Positions 32,679-42,803 are shown, counted from the stretch's first letter. The stretch is 64,000 nt of DNA from Alicyclobacillus acidiphilus NBRC 100859 (GCF_001544355.1 NZ_BCQI01000001.1:62001-126000); one strand, 5' to 3'. Translations and numbers: made by a program. The notes: generated from the sequence alone by a model not told the origin.

Positions 32679-33170
32679 TTACCGATAATTGGTGAACTGC
32701 AACGGAATGTCGATATCGGATTGGCGCAAGAGCTGAATGACCGCCTGCAAGTCGTCGCGGCTCTTGCCCGTTACGCGAACCTGGTCGCCCTGGATTTGCG
32801 CCTGCACCTTGAGTTTGGAGTCCTTGATGGCCTTCGTGATCCGCTTGGCGACATCGGCGTCGATACCTTGCTGCAGCGCACAAACCTGACGGACTGTGCC
32901 GCCCGCGGCCGGTTCAATCTTGCCAGGCTTCAGAGCCTTCAGCGACACGTCCCGTTTCACCAGTTTGGTCTGCAAAACATCGTATACTTGCGAGAGTTTG
33001 TACTCGTCGTCCGAAATCAGCGTGATCTTGTCGTCTTCAAAACGGATTTCGCTCTTGCTGCCCTTAAAGTCGAACCTCGTTTCGATTTCGCGGCGAGCTT
33101 GGTCAATCGCGTTGCTCACTTCCTGCAGGTCGACTTTCGAAACGACGTCAAAAGACGCGTCTTTTGCCAT
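32679..33170 (-). CDS. YajQ family nucleotide-binding protein
   Basis: A 163-residue protein matching YajQ along its whole length ('[20 protein letters not shown]', 'RFDFKGSKS', '[13 protein letters not shown]', '[20 protein letters not shown]'). The family has two RRM-like halves and binds nucleotides; in Gram-negative bacteria some members bind cyclic di-GMP. The role in Bacilli is unknown. GGGAG precedes the ATG. It sits between the rodZ-like gene and pgsA on the same strand. Confidence 0.93.
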   Translation of the reverse strand: MAKDASFDVVSKVDLQEVSNAIDQARREIETRFDFKGSKSEIRFEDDKITLISDDEYKLSQVYDVLQTKLVKRDVSLKALKPGKIEPAAGGTVRQVCALQQGIDADVAKRITKAIKDSKLKVQAQIQGDQVRVTGKSRDDLQAVIQLLRQSDIDIPLQFTNYR

Positions 33171-33185
33171 GTTACTCCCTCACCT

Positions 33186-34319
33186 TCAACCTTGCTTCTG
33201 AATCACGATAGTCGGCGCGGACCCCGTCACTGGCAGGGGCACCGGCTGCCCATTGACGATCAACTGCACGCCTTGTACGTGGCCGAGCGTCATGGTCACC
33301 GCCTGGTTGGCGGTAAAGGTCTTCGTCTCGCCCGGATTGAGGATGTCGTTCGGATCCACTCCGCTGCCGTCGCTGTAGACGCTGATCCAGCATTGACCGC
33401 TCACGACCTTCAATTGAACCTGCAAGTTCTTGACGTTCTTCACGTCATATGTATACTTGCCGTTCGCGAACGGCTCCGCCGTCACGGTAACAGGCGGCGC
33501 CTGAGACGTCTGATTGGCCGTGTTGCCCGATCCGGTCTGATTGCCTGCCGCCGAATTGCCATTCGAGTTGTTGCTCGCGCCATTCGCAACTTGATTGGCC
33601 GTGTTGTTCGCGGCACTGGAATTCGCCGAGGCCGCGTTCGTCGCGTTGACGCCGCTGCCGGCAACGGGCGTGGTATTCTGTGTCGCAGCGCCGCTCGTGC
33701 GATGTCGGTCGTGCAGGTACATATACGCTCCGCCGATCACGACGAGCGCTCCCACGATCATCGCCATTTGGCCGACGAATCCCCCAACGTGGCGGCTTCC
33801 CCGAGACGCGTTGAGCGACCTTCTCGGCGTGTCGGTCCCGATTCGTTCCGTCCTTGACTGCGTCGGGGCTTTTGCCTCAGTCTGGCGCTCCACCCGCTCG
33901 GTCCGGTCAACCTTCTCGGCAGCCCGTTGGCGCTGAAATTCGTTCAACGATCTCGGTTCCACCATCTTCGCGGCTGGCTTTCGCACTGGCCCTGCGGCGT
34001 CGGAGACAGCGGACGAATCGACGCGTTTGACGCGAATCGTCGCGTCGTCAAACTGCCCTGTCTCGTGATCGCCATGCATTCCAGGGATCTCCTGGCCATC
34101 CACATACCGCTGCAGCAATTCGACGCCGTCCAATCCAATCACTTCAGCGTAGCTGCGAACGAAACCGCGCGCATACACGCGACCCGGCAGCACGGTCCAA
34201 TCCCCGTTCTCCAACGCTTCGACGTAGCGCCTTCGGATCTTCGTCTTGTCTTCGATGTCTTCGACCGTCAAACCAAGCGACTCGCGCTTTTCGCGCAAAA
34301 TCCGGCCAAGTTCCTGCAT
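33186..34319 (-). CDS. rodZ: RodZ-like protein (HTH, transmembrane and DUF4115 domains)
   Basis: A 377-residue bitopic protein. An N-terminal cytoplasmic helix-turn-helix ('LGRILREKRESLGLTVEDIE', residues 4-23, through about 75) is followed by a charged linker and a single transmembrane helix ('MAMIVGALVVIGGAYMYL', about 190-210). Next come an unusually long extracellular linker of Asn/Ser/Ala (about 215-280) and a C-terminal beta domain. RodZ anchors MreB and supports rod shape. ATG 34319 has GGGGGG 6 nt upstream. The position before pgsA and after a DUF3388 gene matches Bacillus subtilis. The Asn-rich linker is the only odd feature. Confidence 0.88.
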   Translation of the reverse strand: MQELGRILREKRESLGLTVEDIEDKTKIRRRYVEALENGDWTVLPGRVYARGFVRSYAEVIGLDGVELLQRYVDGQEIPGMHGDHETGQFDDATIRVKRVDSSAVSDAAGPVRKPAAKMVEPRSLNEFQRQRAAEKVDRTERVERQTEAKAPTQSRTERIGTDTPRRSLNASRGSRHVGGFVGQMAMIVGALVVIGGAYMYLHDRHRTSGAATQNTTPVAGSGVNATNAASANSSAANNTANQVANGASNNSNGNSAAGNQTGSGNTANQTSQAPPVTVTAEPFANGKYTYDVKNVKNLQVQLKVVSGQCWISVYSDGSGVDPNDILNPGETKTFTANQAVTMTLGHVQGVQLIVNGQPVPLPVTGSAPTIVIQKQG

Positions 34320-34344
34320 GTATGTCCCCCCTTGTCCGATGGAC

Positions 34345-35115
34345 TCACTCGCCGCCCCAACCAGCGGATTCACGTTCAATCTCGTCGTACCGCAATTCTT
34401 CTTGTGGATCCCTGCGCAGTTCGACGATCATATCAAACAAGTCCCAAGTATACCGAGACCGTTTTACAAAAATATCAGGATGCTCGATCACCACCGAACC
34501 TCGCATCCGAAGAATCTCATCGACACAGCGCATATGCGCTTCATCGCCCCGGAGGGCTGATACAGCTCCATCAATAATATACACGAAATGGTCAGATAAA
34601 AAATCGTTGGATGGCATTTCTCGCATCATCGTCTGCTTTAATAGGGTCGACGAGATCAACAGCCACCGCTTGTTCGCGTATACGCTCGCCGCGACCAAGG
34701 CTTCCGTCTTGCCGACGCGCGGCTGTCCGCGAACGCCAATCACGTGCCTGCCCGGCCTTTGCAAAATCTCGCCGAGAAAATCGACCAACACGCCCAATTC
34801 GTCGCGAACGAAACGATATGTGCGAGTCTCGGTGTCGCTCCGTTCGATGAAACGACCGTGGCGAAGCGCCAGCCGATCCCGCAGGGTCGGTTCCCGCAAG
34901 GCGGTCACTTCGATATCTTCCATGGACGACAGCATGGTCATCAGCACGTCCAGCGAATCCGGCCTGTCCGCCTGGATGAGAAAGCCCCGGCCGTGTTCAG
35001 ACACACTGGAAAGCTGGCGAATGTTCACCCCGAGCATGCCAAGGAGCGAGGCGATGTCGCCAAGCAGTCCTGGACGGTCTCGACGAATGTGGTACTGAAA
35101 GTAATACTCGGACAC
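34345..35115 (-). CDS. YmfK-like (DUF3388) protein
   Basis: A 256-residue protein by choice of GTG 35115. The first 70 residues look like an ACT-type domain ('YYFQYHIRRDRPGLLGDIAS', then 'NIRQLSSVSEHGRGFLIQAD'). A later part has a Walker-A-like 'GVRGQPRVGKTEALVAAS' (G-QPRV-GKT), so ATP binding is possible. It matches the position and character of Bacillus subtilis YmfK, of unknown function. The ribosome site is weak (GGGGATC about 13 nt away), so the start is uncertain. The gene's 5' end is close to the 3' end of the upstream lipoprotein gene. Confidence 0.75.
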   Translation of the reverse strand: MSEYYFQYHIRRDRPGLLGDIASLLGMLGVNIRQLSSVSEHGRGFLIQADRPDSLDVLMTMLSSMEDIEVTALREPTLRDRLALRHGRFIERSDTETRTYRFVRDELGVLVDFLGEILQRPGRHVIGVRGQPRVGKTEALVAASVYANKRWLLISSTLLKQTMMREMPSNDFLSDHFVYIIDGAVSALRGDEAHMRCVDEILRMRGSVVIEHPDIFVKRSRYTWDLFDMIVELRRDPQEELRYDEIERESAGWGGE

Positions 35116-35146
35116 GCCGCTTCGAGATCCCCTTTCGATCCGGCAC

Positions 35147-36226
35147 CTACGTCGAGCCAAATTGCGTCGACAACATGCTTCGCGTCTGTGTCGGCAACTG
35201 CTCGAACTTTTGTCGCCAGTCAGTCGTCGATGTCGACAAGGTGGTTTGCAATGAGCCCCACATCTCGGACACAGACGGCGGCAGTGCAGAAGTTTGCAGA
35301 GCAATCGATGAAAAGTCTATCTTCTCTTCGTTCCCAGGCTGCCATTGTCCTCTCTCGGCCGCAGAAATTGCGTCGCTTACTTCAGTCGGAGACAAATGGC
35401 CTGGACGTATCAAGCACGGCAGACCAGAGAACTCGTCGCCGAACGAGAAAAATGTGTTCGTCTGGGAAGCCAGGGCCGCGATGGTCGATTTCGACAAGGC
35501 GCTGCTGTATACGACACCGCTCAGCGGCAGAGCGTTCACATAACCGAACGCGGTCGAAGATCCTGGATAGCCTTGCGACGCGCTTGTCCCGCTGCTCGAA
35601 GCAAGAGGAACGACCTGTGCGCTTGCATCGGCGGTATACAATCCCGCGAAGAAGGCTTCTTGCTGATCTTTCGGTGCGGTCGACTTCACGTAGCCCAGCG
35701 TCGGTTGAACGACCATGCCGTACGTTGAGCTCACCGTCGCCTTCGTTGCAAGCCAAGACAGGTAGGTTCCGACCAGATAGCCGATGCCGTATGCGACGAG
35801 ATCGGGATTTGCCGACACGGTGCGGAGGTTCTGCAAGGATGGAAAGGTGCCTGGCTGATCGCTCAAAACTTCAAAGTGAATGTCCGCATACTTTTGCGCC
35901 AGTTGCGATAGGAATGTGGAATATGGCGCAGCGTTGTCGACCACAACCACGACGAAATTCAGATCGTCATTGGTGAGGGCCGAAGCAATCTGCGTCTCGA
36001 AATCTCCTGTCGAAACGTCGATGGTTTTATATACCATCCTGCCCTCTTCGTCGTGATTCAAACCGGTTCCCGACTCCATGCTCGGATGGTCGACGTAAAA
36101 AATGGCGGCTGACGACTTGCTCACTTGAGGCCGCATGGCCGCAAGATCCGGCGCACCACATCCGGCGGCGAATCCGAGCGCGAGAATCACGGTGAAAGCC
36201 GTGAACGGTTTCGACGTACGGTTCAT
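35147..36226 (-). CDS. Med/BMP-family lipoprotein
   Basis: A 359-residue lipoprotein. The signal peptide ends in the lipobox 'LGFAAGC' (Cys23). The mature part resembles the basic membrane protein/Med family of periplasmic-binding-protein folds ('YGIGYLVGTYLSWLATK' is typical). Med in Bacillus subtilis affects competence; BMP relatives bind nucleosides. No transporter genes adjoin. GGAGAAACGC precedes the ATG. It is divergent from the small plus-strand gene at 36317. Confidence 0.75.
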   Translation of the reverse strand: MNRTSKPFTAFTVILALGFAAGCGAPDLAAMRPQVSKSSAAIFYVDHPSMESGTGLNHDEEGRMVYKTIDVSTGDFETQIASALTNDDLNFVVVVVDNAAPYSTFLSQLAQKYADIHFEVLSDQPGTFPSLQNLRTVSANPDLVAYGIGYLVGTYLSWLATKATVSSTYGMVVQPTLGYVKSTAPKDQQEAFFAGLYTADASAQVVPLASSSGTSASQGYPGSSTAFGYVNALPLSGVVYSSALSKSTIAALASQTNTFFSFGDEFSGLPCLIRPGHLSPTEVSDAISAAERGQWQPGNEEKIDFSSIALQTSALPPSVSEMWGSLQTTLSTSTTDWRQKFEQLPTQTRSMLSTQFGST

Positions 36227-36265
36227 AGATGCGTTTCTCCTATCTCTGCTCTACTGAATCTCCAC

Positions 36266-36294
36266 TTGCCTTTATGTTTGCCCTCTCACATAAT
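36266..36294 (+). promoter_or_regulatory. Promoter of the 36317 gene
   Basis: -35 TTGCCT (36266-36271) and -10 CATAAT (36289-36294) with 17-bp spacing, about 20 nt before the start codon. Confidence 0.5.
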
Positions 36295-36316
36295 ATGTAT
36301 GAAAGGGTGAAAACCG

Positions 36317-36664
36317 TTGGCCAACATGCACGGCGAACATTTGTCGGTAGCAAAAGCACTCTACCAACTCGAATTCTACCTGGATCAGCTCGACGCCCCG
36401 TTTGATATTTACTATTTATATGCTGCAGCGTACAAGGAACAGCGCGGCAGTCAATACGACGAGCGCTGGTTGTACTATCTGGACGACAATCCGGACGTCG
36501 AGCACTGCCTCGACGAATCGTTCACACTGCAGACGATTGTCGATACCTTGCTGAGAACGGGTCATGAACCTGTTGTTCGCGCGTTGATGAGGTCGTTCCG
36601 CCGCGAGCAAATCGGGATCACACAGCGATTCATGTACGGAGCAACGCCTCGGCGACACACATAA
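36317..36664 (+). CDS. Small protein of unknown function
   Basis: A 115-residue soluble protein starting at TTG 36317 (AAAGGG about 8 nt upstream). It is rich in Tyr and acidic residues in the first half ('YQLEFYLDQLDAPFDIYYLY') and basic at the C terminus ('RSFRREQIG', 'PRRHT'). I do not recognise it. Promoter and terminator are both visible, making it a self-contained plus-strand unit among minus-strand genes. Confidence 0.7.
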   Translation: MANMHGEHLSVAKALYQLEFYLDQLDAPFDIYYLYAAAYKEQRGSQYDERWLYYLDDNPDVEHCLDESFTLQTIVDTLLRTGHEPVVRALMRSFRREQIGITQRFMYGATPRRHT

Positions 36665-36695
36665 GTATACCGTATCCCGTTTGCAAGCATATAGC

Positions 36696-36746
36696 AAGGG
36701 CTGTCCCTGAAGCACCTACAGTGCCAGGGAACAGCCCTTTTTCTTT
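36696..36746 (+). terminator. Terminator of the 36317 gene
   Basis: A long stem (AAGGGCTGTCCCTG ... CAGGGAACAGCCCTT, one bulged base) followed by TTTTTCTTT on the plus strand. Confidence 0.85.
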
Positions 36747-36758
36747 GACGAATCGCGT

Positions 36759-37376
36759 TTACTGTGTCACGTCGGTTTCCGGCTTGAATTCGAGCCACTC
36801 TTCCTGTGCGGAGTTATTTGTATTCATGGGCGAAGAAAGCAGTGCGGACGCCAAATCGCCGTTCATGGCCGACGACGCGAGCGATTTGTACGCCGCCTTT
36901 CCCAGCCCCGCCGAGCCGACCATCGTGCCATCCTCCGTAAATGTCACTTCGGCCTCGCTGATCGGCATGTCGACGCTGTACACATCCTGAAAATATCGAT
37001 CCACCATGCGATTCATCGTCTCATCCGCGCTGCTTGCGGATGGCACGCTTCCGTTCGCCTCGCTGACATCGACCATCGCGGACACCACGAACGAACCGTC
37101 GCCGAGCCCATCCGGCAGAACAGCCATATCGTAAAGTCCAGAAACGTTCGCAAGAGCCTTCGTCAGTTTCGCGAGGCTCGCATCGGATGGCGCCGGATCC
37201 GCGGCTTCGTTCGAGACGACGGTGTTCGACGCCAACACGGTTTGACTCTGTCCACCTGTGCCGCGATCCGCCGACGGAAAGAGCTGTTCCTCAACCAGGC
37301 CATAGCCTACAGCGAGCAAGGCCGCAATCGCGATCAATCCGGTCAACGTCCGACGTCTTCTCGACGGAGTTCTCAT
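36759..37376 (-). CDS. Membrane-anchored or secreted protein of unknown function
   Basis: A 205-residue protein with a basic start (MRTPSRRRRT) and one hydrophobic helix (about 11-27, 'LTGLIAIAALLAVGYGL'), then a low-complexity Ser/Ala/Asp-rich extracellular part with acidic bias. No cysteine or known domain is visible. GGGTGGCGAG lies before the ATG. It is convergent with the 36317 gene and downstream of ftsK on the same strand, so it could be a sporulation-envelope protein, but nothing shows this. Confidence 0.65.
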   Translation of the reverse strand: MRTPSRRRRTLTGLIAIAALLAVGYGLVEEQLFPSADRGTGGQSQTVLASNTVVSNEAADPAPSDASLAKLTKALANVSGLYDMAVLPDGLGDGSFVVSAMVDVSEANGSVPSASSADETMNRMVDRYFQDVYSVDMPISEAEVTFTEDGTMVGSAGLGKAAYKSLASSAMNGDLASALLSSPMNTNNSAQEEWLEFKPETDVTQ

Positions 37377-37451
37377 CTCGCCACCCCTTGTCCGATCTCA
37401 ATCCTCATAATCTACATATATGGACGAGACGGCGTCGGTATGCGACGAGAT

Positions 37452-39917
37452 TTATTCGGCAGGACGGGTAAACGACGACTTCGCTTGCAGCCACTGTTCC
37501 TTGGAAATCAAAACTTCCCGCGGTTTGCTGCCTTCGAACGGACCCACGATGCCGCTCAACTCCATTTGATCGACGATGCGAGCTGCTCGCGAATAGCCGA
37601 TGCGAAAGCGCCGCTGTAGCATCGAGACCGACGCCTGCCCCATCTCGACGACGAGATCGACCGCGTCCATAAACAGGCTGTCGAGTTCAGGGCCCGCGTC
37701 CCCTTCGTTGGCCTCATCTTCCGCGCCAGAATGCAAGTCGACCGTGTATACCGCCTGCTGTTGCTCTTTCACGTAATTGACAAGACGTTCGATTTCCTCT
37801 TCCGACACGTATGCGCCTTGCACGCGAGTCGCCTTTGCCGCGCCCACAGGCAAAAACAGCATGTCGCCGCGGCCAAGCAGCTTCTCGGCGCCGCCGCTGT
37901 CGAGAATCGTCCGCGAGTCTGCCATCGACGATACCGCGAAGGCGATCCGGCTCGGGATATTCGCCTTAATGAGGCCTGTGATGACGTCGACCGACGGACG
38001 CTGTGTGGCGACGATCAAATGAATACCGGCGGCACGCGCCATCTGCGCAATGCGGCAGATGGCATCCTCGACGTCGCCTGGCGCCACCATCATCAAATCC
38101 GCCAATTCGTCGACGATCACGACAATAAACGGCAGCGGCTCCAGGCCCTCCTCGCGGAGAAGTTGATTGTACCGTTCAATGTCGCGGGCCCCGCGTTCGG
38201 CCATCAACTGGTATCGATTCTCCATCTCCTGGACGATCTTCTTCAACGCGAACGCGGCTTTGCGCGGATCGGTGACGACTGGCGCGAGAAGGTGCGGAAT
38301 GCCGTTATAGCCGCTCAACTCGACCATTTTCGGGTCAATCATCAACAATTTCGCTTCATGCGGCTTAAATCGCATCAAGAGCGACGCGATGATGCCGTTG
38401 ATACAGACGCTCTTGCCCGAGCCGGTTGCTCCAGCGACCAACAAGTGCGGCATTCTCTGCAAGTCGCCGACGATTGGCGCACCGGAGATGTCGCGGCCAA
38501 GAGCCAGCGCAAGCTTGGCCGAAGTCTGCTGAAACTCTGGAGACTGCAGCACTTCCCGCAGCGATACCACTGCGACTTCGTCGTTTGGCACCTCGATGCC
38601 AATCACCGACTTGCCGGGAACGGGCGCCTCCATCCGAATATCGCGCGCCGCCAACGCCAGCGCGATATCGTCGGTCAAACCGACGATTCGAGACACTTTG
38701 ACGCCTGCAGCAGGCTGCAATTCGTAACGGGTCACCGTTGGACCGCGGCTGATCTCGACCACTGTCGCTTGAACGCCGAACGACTGCAATGTGGCTTGCA
38801 GTTTCGCCGCGTTTTCCTGAGCGCTGGTGGAAGAAAATCCGCTGACCTGGTTCGTCGGCAACGAGAAGAGAGACAGAGGAGGCAGTTGGTAGTTGTCGTC
38901 GTGAACCATCGGTCCAACTTCGTAATCCTGATCCACCGCGTGCTCCCGCTTCGGCGTCGTGATTGGGCGCCGCTCCTGGGCCACATCCGGGAATTTGACG
39001 ACAAGACCTTTATCGCCCGCTTCAACAATCCTGTCGTCACCGGCCAATGGTTCGTTGGCCAAATCCGATTCAGGCGCATCGTCGGCCAGTCCCGGCTGCC
39101 TCGCTCGGGCCGTAAAATCGTGAATAATGGGAACGGGCGCAGGCGCCGCACCAACCTCCGGTTCGTCCGGCGGAGCCTGGCTGGCACCGCTTTCGAAGAC
39201 TTCTCCATCGACGATGAGCGTGGGCCGCCGCCGGCGGGGTGCCGCCACAACGGGTTCTGGCGCCGCTTTCTCGTCGTCCGCCCTGAACAGGACGCCTGTC
39301 TGCCGCTTCACCGTCTGCCAGAGACCGTCCATCAGCTTTTCTGTAAAGCGCGTGCCCCTTCCCACCATCGCCACAAGCGACACTTGAAGGACCAGCGCAA
39401 TCCCAATCAGACCGCCCGCCACAATCACCAAACGTGGCCCGATCTCGTGCGTTTGCGGGGAGTTGAAGAGAATCCGCAGCAAATCGAAGACGGCGAACCC
39501 AATCAGGCCGCCGCCGGCGGAAGGCGGCTGACTCGACGTCGGATGAAATATGTACATGCGCAGCTGCTGAAGCGCGTTCCATTCACGACTGAAATAGTGG
39601 TTCTGCTGGCCGAGATCGGCGAGTGTCGAATAAAAATTCATCTCAATAATCGAGAGTACGCAGAGGAGGAGAATGAACAGGCCAAGATGGCGGCTGTCCC
39701 AGATGAATCGCGATCGGCGAACCATCATGTACACCGCCGCATAGCCGACAAGGATGGGAATGAGAAAATACCAACTGCCAGCCAAATAGATGCTGACGCT
39801 CGCCAAGAATTGGCCCACGGCACCGAGCCGACCGAGAGCCAGCGCGCACCCGGTCAGCATGGCCAGCCCGGTGACTTCGTACTTCAAGATGTTCTTCTGC
39901 TGCTGTTTTCGCGCCAC
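37452..39917 (-). CDS. DNA translocase FtsK/SpoIIIE
   Basis: An 821-residue septal DNA pump. Four N-terminal transmembrane helices (about residues 12-190) lead into a variable Pro/Ala/Glu-rich linker (about 200-340). The motor domain has Walker A '[12 protein letters not shown]' at about 495 and '[13 protein letters not shown]' (Walker B). The C-terminal winged-helix gamma domain (about 750-815) binds SRS/KOPS-like sequences. It starts at GTG 39917. The neighbours ylzJ, tepA and RNase J match the spoIIIE locus of Bacillus subtilis, so SpoIIIE-like chromosome packing into the forespore is likely. Whether a second FtsK exists elsewhere is not visible. Confidence 0.95.
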   Translation of the reverse strand: MARKQQQKNILKYEVTGLAMLTGCALALGRLGAVGQFLASVSIYLAGSWYFLIPILVGYAAVYMMVRRSRFIWDSRHLGLFILLLCVLSIIEMNFYSTLADLGQQNHYFSREWNALQQLRMYIFHPTSSQPPSAGGGLIGFAVFDLLRILFNSPQTHEIGPRLVIVAGGLIGIALVLQVSLVAMVGRGTRFTEKLMDGLWQTVKRQTGVLFRADDEKAAPEPVVAAPRRRRPTLIVDGEVFESGASQAPPDEPEVGAAPAPVPIIHDFTARARQPGLADDAPESDLANEPLAGDDRIVEAGDKGLVVKFPDVAQERRPITTPKREHAVDQDYEVGPMVHDDNYQLPPLSLFSLPTNQVSGFSSTSAQENAAKLQATLQSFGVQATVVEISRGPTVTRYELQPAAGVKVSRIVGLTDDIALALAARDIRMEAPVPGKSVIGIEVPNDEVAVVSLREVLQSPEFQQTSAKLALALGRDISGAPIVGDLQRMPHLLVAGATGSGKSVCINGIIASLLMRFKPHEAKLLMIDPKMVELSGYNGIPHLLAPVVTDPRKAAFALKKIVQEMENRYQLMAERGARDIERYNQLLREEGLEPLPFIVVIVDELADLMMVAPGDVEDAICRIAQMARAAGIHLIVATQRPSVDVITGLIKANIPSRIAFAVSSMADSRTILDSGGAEKLLGRGDMLFLPVGAAKATRVQGAYVSEEEIERLVNYVKEQQQAVYTVDLHSGAEDEANEGDAGPELDSLFMDAVDLVVEMGQASVSMLQRRFRIGYSRAARIVDQMELSGIVGPFEGSKPREVLISKEQWLQAKSSFTRPAE

Positions 39918-39985
39918 GAACTACCCACCAGTCCTTCCTACTGACTGATGATTTCGTGGCGCCGACGAGCTTTTCCTGCCAAGGG

Positions 39986-40204
39986 TTAGACGCGATACGG
40001 CTGCCCCGGTTGCCAAGCGGGATTCAAGTAGTCCCCGGGGTATGGGCTGATCAGCCGTTCGACCGTCGCCGTTCCGTCCGCCTGGCGCAGGACGATCAAT
40101 CGCGCGTGGCCCATCACGACTTCTTGCCGCACGCCAGCGGCCACGGCATTCTGCTCATTCGGCCACGTGAAGATCTCGACATCCGAAAGCGTTGTCCAGT
40201 GCAT
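39986..40204 (-). CDS. ylzJ: YlzJ-like protein
   Basis: A 72-residue protein with the YlzJ pattern: an N-terminal '[12 protein letters not shown]', a central 'LIVLRQADGTATVERLISP' and a C-terminal 'YPGDYLNPAWQPGQPY'. Function is unknown. Its start overlaps the end of tepA (TGATG), showing translational coupling, and it precedes ftsK/spoIIIE as in Bacillus. Confidence 0.88.
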   Translation of the reverse strand: MHWTTLSDVEIFTWPNEQNAVAAGVRQEVVMGHARLIVLRQADGTATVERLISPYPGDYLNPAWQPGQPYRV

Positions 40205-40989
40205 CACTGCACCACACTCGCCTTCGCCGTCGATTCGTCGCGCAGGCGAATCAACTCACGCAGTTTCTGCATCGCCTGCCCCAGCCCGCCGACCTCGTCG
40301 CACAGCCCGTACTTGACCGCGTCCCGCCCGATCACGGTGGTCCCGATATCCCTTGCCAATTCACCGGTGTTGAGCATGAGCGATCGAAACTTTTCCTCAG
40401 TGATGGACGAGTGTTCGACGACAAACCGCGTCACCCGCTCCTGCATTTTCTCCAGGTATTCGAACGACTGTTGAACGCCAATGACGAGCCCGTTGAGACG
40501 TACGGGGTGAATCGTCATGCTGGCCGACTCGGCGATGAACGTGTAATCGGAACTGACGGCGATGGGTACGCCAATGGAATGGCCGCCGCCCAGAACAATC
40601 GAAACCGACGGTTTGCTGAGCGAGGCGACAAGCTCCGCGATTGCGAGTCCGGCTTCGACATCTCCACCGACTGTGTTGAGAATCAGCAACAAGCCCCGGA
40701 TTTTCTCGCTCTCTTCGACCGCGACCAACTGCGGAATGATGTGCTCATACTTGGTGGTCTTGTTTTGAGGTGGAAGCACCATATGCCCTTCGACTTGTCC
40801 AATGATGGAGAGACAAAAGATTGGACTGTCCGGCGCGGAGGCAGGATCCGGCGTTCCCAGCGCTTCGATATTGGTAGTGACAGGCGTGTCCGGTTCCTCG
40901 GGTTGCGCCTCGTCCCGCACCGCCGCGAACTTCCCAACGCGGCCGGCTCTCATGACCATTGCATATTTCGATTCATCGATTGGTGTCAT
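40204..40989 (-). CDS. tepA: ClpP-like protease TepA (translocation-enhancing protein)
   Basis: A 261-residue ClpP/crotonase-fold protein. The serine motif is '[11 protein letters not shown]' (Ser within GHSIG), followed about 25 residues later by 'TIHPVR' (His), which fits a ClpP-type active site. The N-terminal 60 residues are a variable extension. In Bacillus it aids protein export and degrades small spore proteins. Its ribosome site GGGGTAGG lies inside a small hairpin (40998-41019). Confidence 0.9.
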   Translation of the reverse strand: MTPIDESKYAMVMRAGRVGKFAAVRDEAQPEEPDTPVTTNIEALGTPDPASAPDSPIFCLSIIGQVEGHMVLPPQNKTTKYEHIIPQLVAVEESEKIRGLLLILNTVGGDVEAGLAIAELVASLSKPSVSIVLGGGHSIGVPIAVSSDYTFIAESASMTIHPVRLNGLVIGVQQSFEYLEKMQERVTRFVVEHSSITEEKFRSLMLNTGELARDIGTTVIGRDAVKYGLCDEVGGLGQAMQKLRELIRLRDESTAKASVVQ

Positions 40990-40997
40990 CTGTCGTC

Positions 40998-41019
40998 CTA
41001 CCCCTCTCTACCGGGGTAG
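40998..41019 (-). promoter_or_regulatory. Hairpin sequestering the tepA ribosome-binding site
   Basis: A 7-bp stem CTACCCC/GGGGTAG with an 8-nt loop. The 3' strand is the likely Shine-Dalgarno sequence of tepA, so folding would block translation. Confidence 0.45.
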
Positions 41020-41026
41020 TATGAAC

Positions 41027-41061
41027 GACGGGCCTGTCGGAAATACCTCCGCAGGCCCGTC
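41027..41061 (-). repeat. Inverted repeat between RNase J and tepA
   Basis: Perfect 10-bp arms GACGGGCCTG/CAGGCCCGTC with a 15-nt loop. There is no T-run, so it may be an mRNA-stabilising or processing hairpin instead of a terminator. Confidence 0.6.
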
Positions 41062-41144
41062 GATGGCAGTCGATTCTGATCTTTGCGATCCCGTTGGGAT
41101 CGCGCTTCCAGCCGCTGCTTGCGGCCCTTGCCATGCTTCTGCCG

Positions 41145-42803
41145 TTACGCCTCCATGATGATTGGCAGAATCATCGGTCGGCGTCTCGTTTGTTCATACA
41201 GGAAGCGGCCCAAAGCGTCGCGCACAGCCGTTTTCAACGACGACCATTCGCTGACGTTGTCGGACACAAGCTTCGCGAGTGTGTTTTCGACCAGTTTGTT
41301 CGCTTCCTCGAGCAGCGCTTCCGACTCGCGGACGTACACAAAACCGCGCGAAATGATGTCTGGGCCGGACAGGACGTGCCCTGTCGCCTTCGACAGCGTC
41401 ACAACCACGACGAGGATGCCGTCCTGCGACAACAGTTTGCGATCCCGGAGCACGATATTGCCCACGTCTCCGACGCCAAGCCCATCGATCATCACAGTTC
41501 CCGCCGGCACCTTTCCGCCGAGGCGGCCGCGGCCGTTTTCGAATTCGACCACGTCGCCGAGTTCCATGATGAAGATGTTGTCTGGGTCGACGCCGAGATC
41601 GATAGCCAAGTTGGCGTGCGTCCGCTGCATGCGGAATTCACCGTGAACAGGCAGGAAATACTTCGGCCGCACCAGTTGCAGCATCCACTTGAGCTCTTCC
41701 TGGCTGCCGTGTCCAGACGCGTGAACACCGCGATAAATCACGTGCGCGCCGGCACGGAACAATTGATCAATCGTCCGAGCCACGTACTTCTCATTGCCTG
41801 GAATCGGCGAGCTGGCCAAGACGACGGTATCGCCTGGGACGATCTCGATTTTCCGGTGCGCCGCCCGGGCCATCCGCGTGAGTGCGGACATCGGCTCGCC
41901 CTGGCTGCCGGTGGACAGGATCACGAGCTTTTCTGGGTCTACCTTGTTGACGTCGTCCGCATCGACAAACGTTTCGGGGAGAGCTTCCAAATAGCCGAGC
42001 TGCAGCGACGTTTGGATATTGTTGACCATGCTCCGCCCGACGACGGCGACCCGCCGTCCGTGTCTCTCGGCGGACCGGATCATCAATTGCAGACGGTGGA
42101 TATTCGACGCGAACGTCGACATAATGACGCGGCCAGGGGCGTTCGCGATGATCTCGTCGATCTTCTCGCCGACGGTCAATTCGGACGGTGTATAACCAGG
42201 CCGTTCCGAGTTCGTGCTGTCGCCAACCAGAGCCAACACGCCCTGCGCTCCCCATTGCGCCAGCTTGTGGACGTCGGCGTGACGACCATCGACAGGGGTT
42301 TGATCAAACTTGAAGTCGCCCGTGTGGATGACGATCCCTTCCGGGGTTTCAATCGCGAATCCAACTGTATCTGGAATACTGTGGTTCACGTAAAACGGCG
42401 TGATGGTAAATTCACCGATTTGAACTCGGGAATCGCCGTGAATCACGTTCATTTTCACGCTGTCCGACAGACCATGTTCCTTCAGTTTGTTTTCAACAAG
42501 TCCCAACGTCAGGCGGGTCGAGTACACCGGTATATTCATTTCACGCAACACGTACGGCAGTCCGCCAATGTGATCTTCGTGACCGTGCGTCAGAAAAATA
42601 GCTCGCAGTTTGTCGCGATTTTCTGACAAAAACGTGATATCCGGAATCACGATGTCGATGCCAAGCATATCCTCATCCGGAAATTTGAGTCCGGCATCGA
42701 CCAGAATCATGTCGTTGCCATACCAATACAAAGTCATATTTTTCCCGATCTCTCCAACGCCCCCGAGCGGAACGATGGAAAGTCTCGCTTTTCCCTTCGC
42801 CAA
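41145..42803 (-). CDS. rnjB: Ribonuclease J
   Basis: A 552-residue metallo-beta-lactamase/beta-CASP RNase with 5'-exo- and endonuclease activity. The zinc motif 'HGHEDHIGG' is at about residue 74, followed by 'VNHSIPD', 'HTGDFKFD' and the beta-CASP motifs ('MSTFASNIHR', 'STGSQGEP', 'HASGH'). TTG 42803 is chosen because GGAGG lies 7 nt upstream; the open frame continues to 42872. Adjacent tepA, ylzJ and ftsK match the rnjB locus, hence the symbol; sequence alone does not separate J1 from J2. It has a long leader. Confidence 0.92.
   Translation of the reverse strand: MAKGKARLSIVPLGGVGEIGKNMTLYWYGNDMILVDAGLKFPDEDMLGIDIVIPDITFLSENRDKLRAIFLTHGHEDHIGGLPYVLREMNIPVYSTRLTLGLVENKLKEHGLSDSVKMNVIHGDSRVQIGEFTITPFYVNHSIPDTVGFAIETPEGIVIHTGDFKFDQTPVDGRHADVHKLAQWGAQGVLALVGDSTNSERPGYTPSELTVGEKIDEIIANAPGRVIMSTFASNIHRLQLMIRSAERHGRRVAVVGRSMVNNIQTSLQLGYLEALPETFVDADDVNKVDPEKLVILSTGSQGEPMSALTRMARAAHRKIEIVPGDTVVLASSPIPGNEKYVARTIDQLFRAGAHVIYRGVHASGHGSQEELKWMLQLVRPKYFLPVHGEFRMQRTHANLAIDLGVDPDNIFIMELGDVVEFENGRGRLGGKVPAGTVMIDGLGVGDVGNIVLRDRKLLSQDGILVVVVTLSKATGHVLSGPDIISRGFVYVRESEALLEEANKLVENTLAKLVSDNVSEWSSLKTAVRDALGRFLYEQTRRRPMILPIIMEA

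Noticed and set aside
37731-39944. 737-codon plus-strand frame opposite ftsK
   Set aside because: Antisense shadow; ftsK has all expected motifs on the minus strand.
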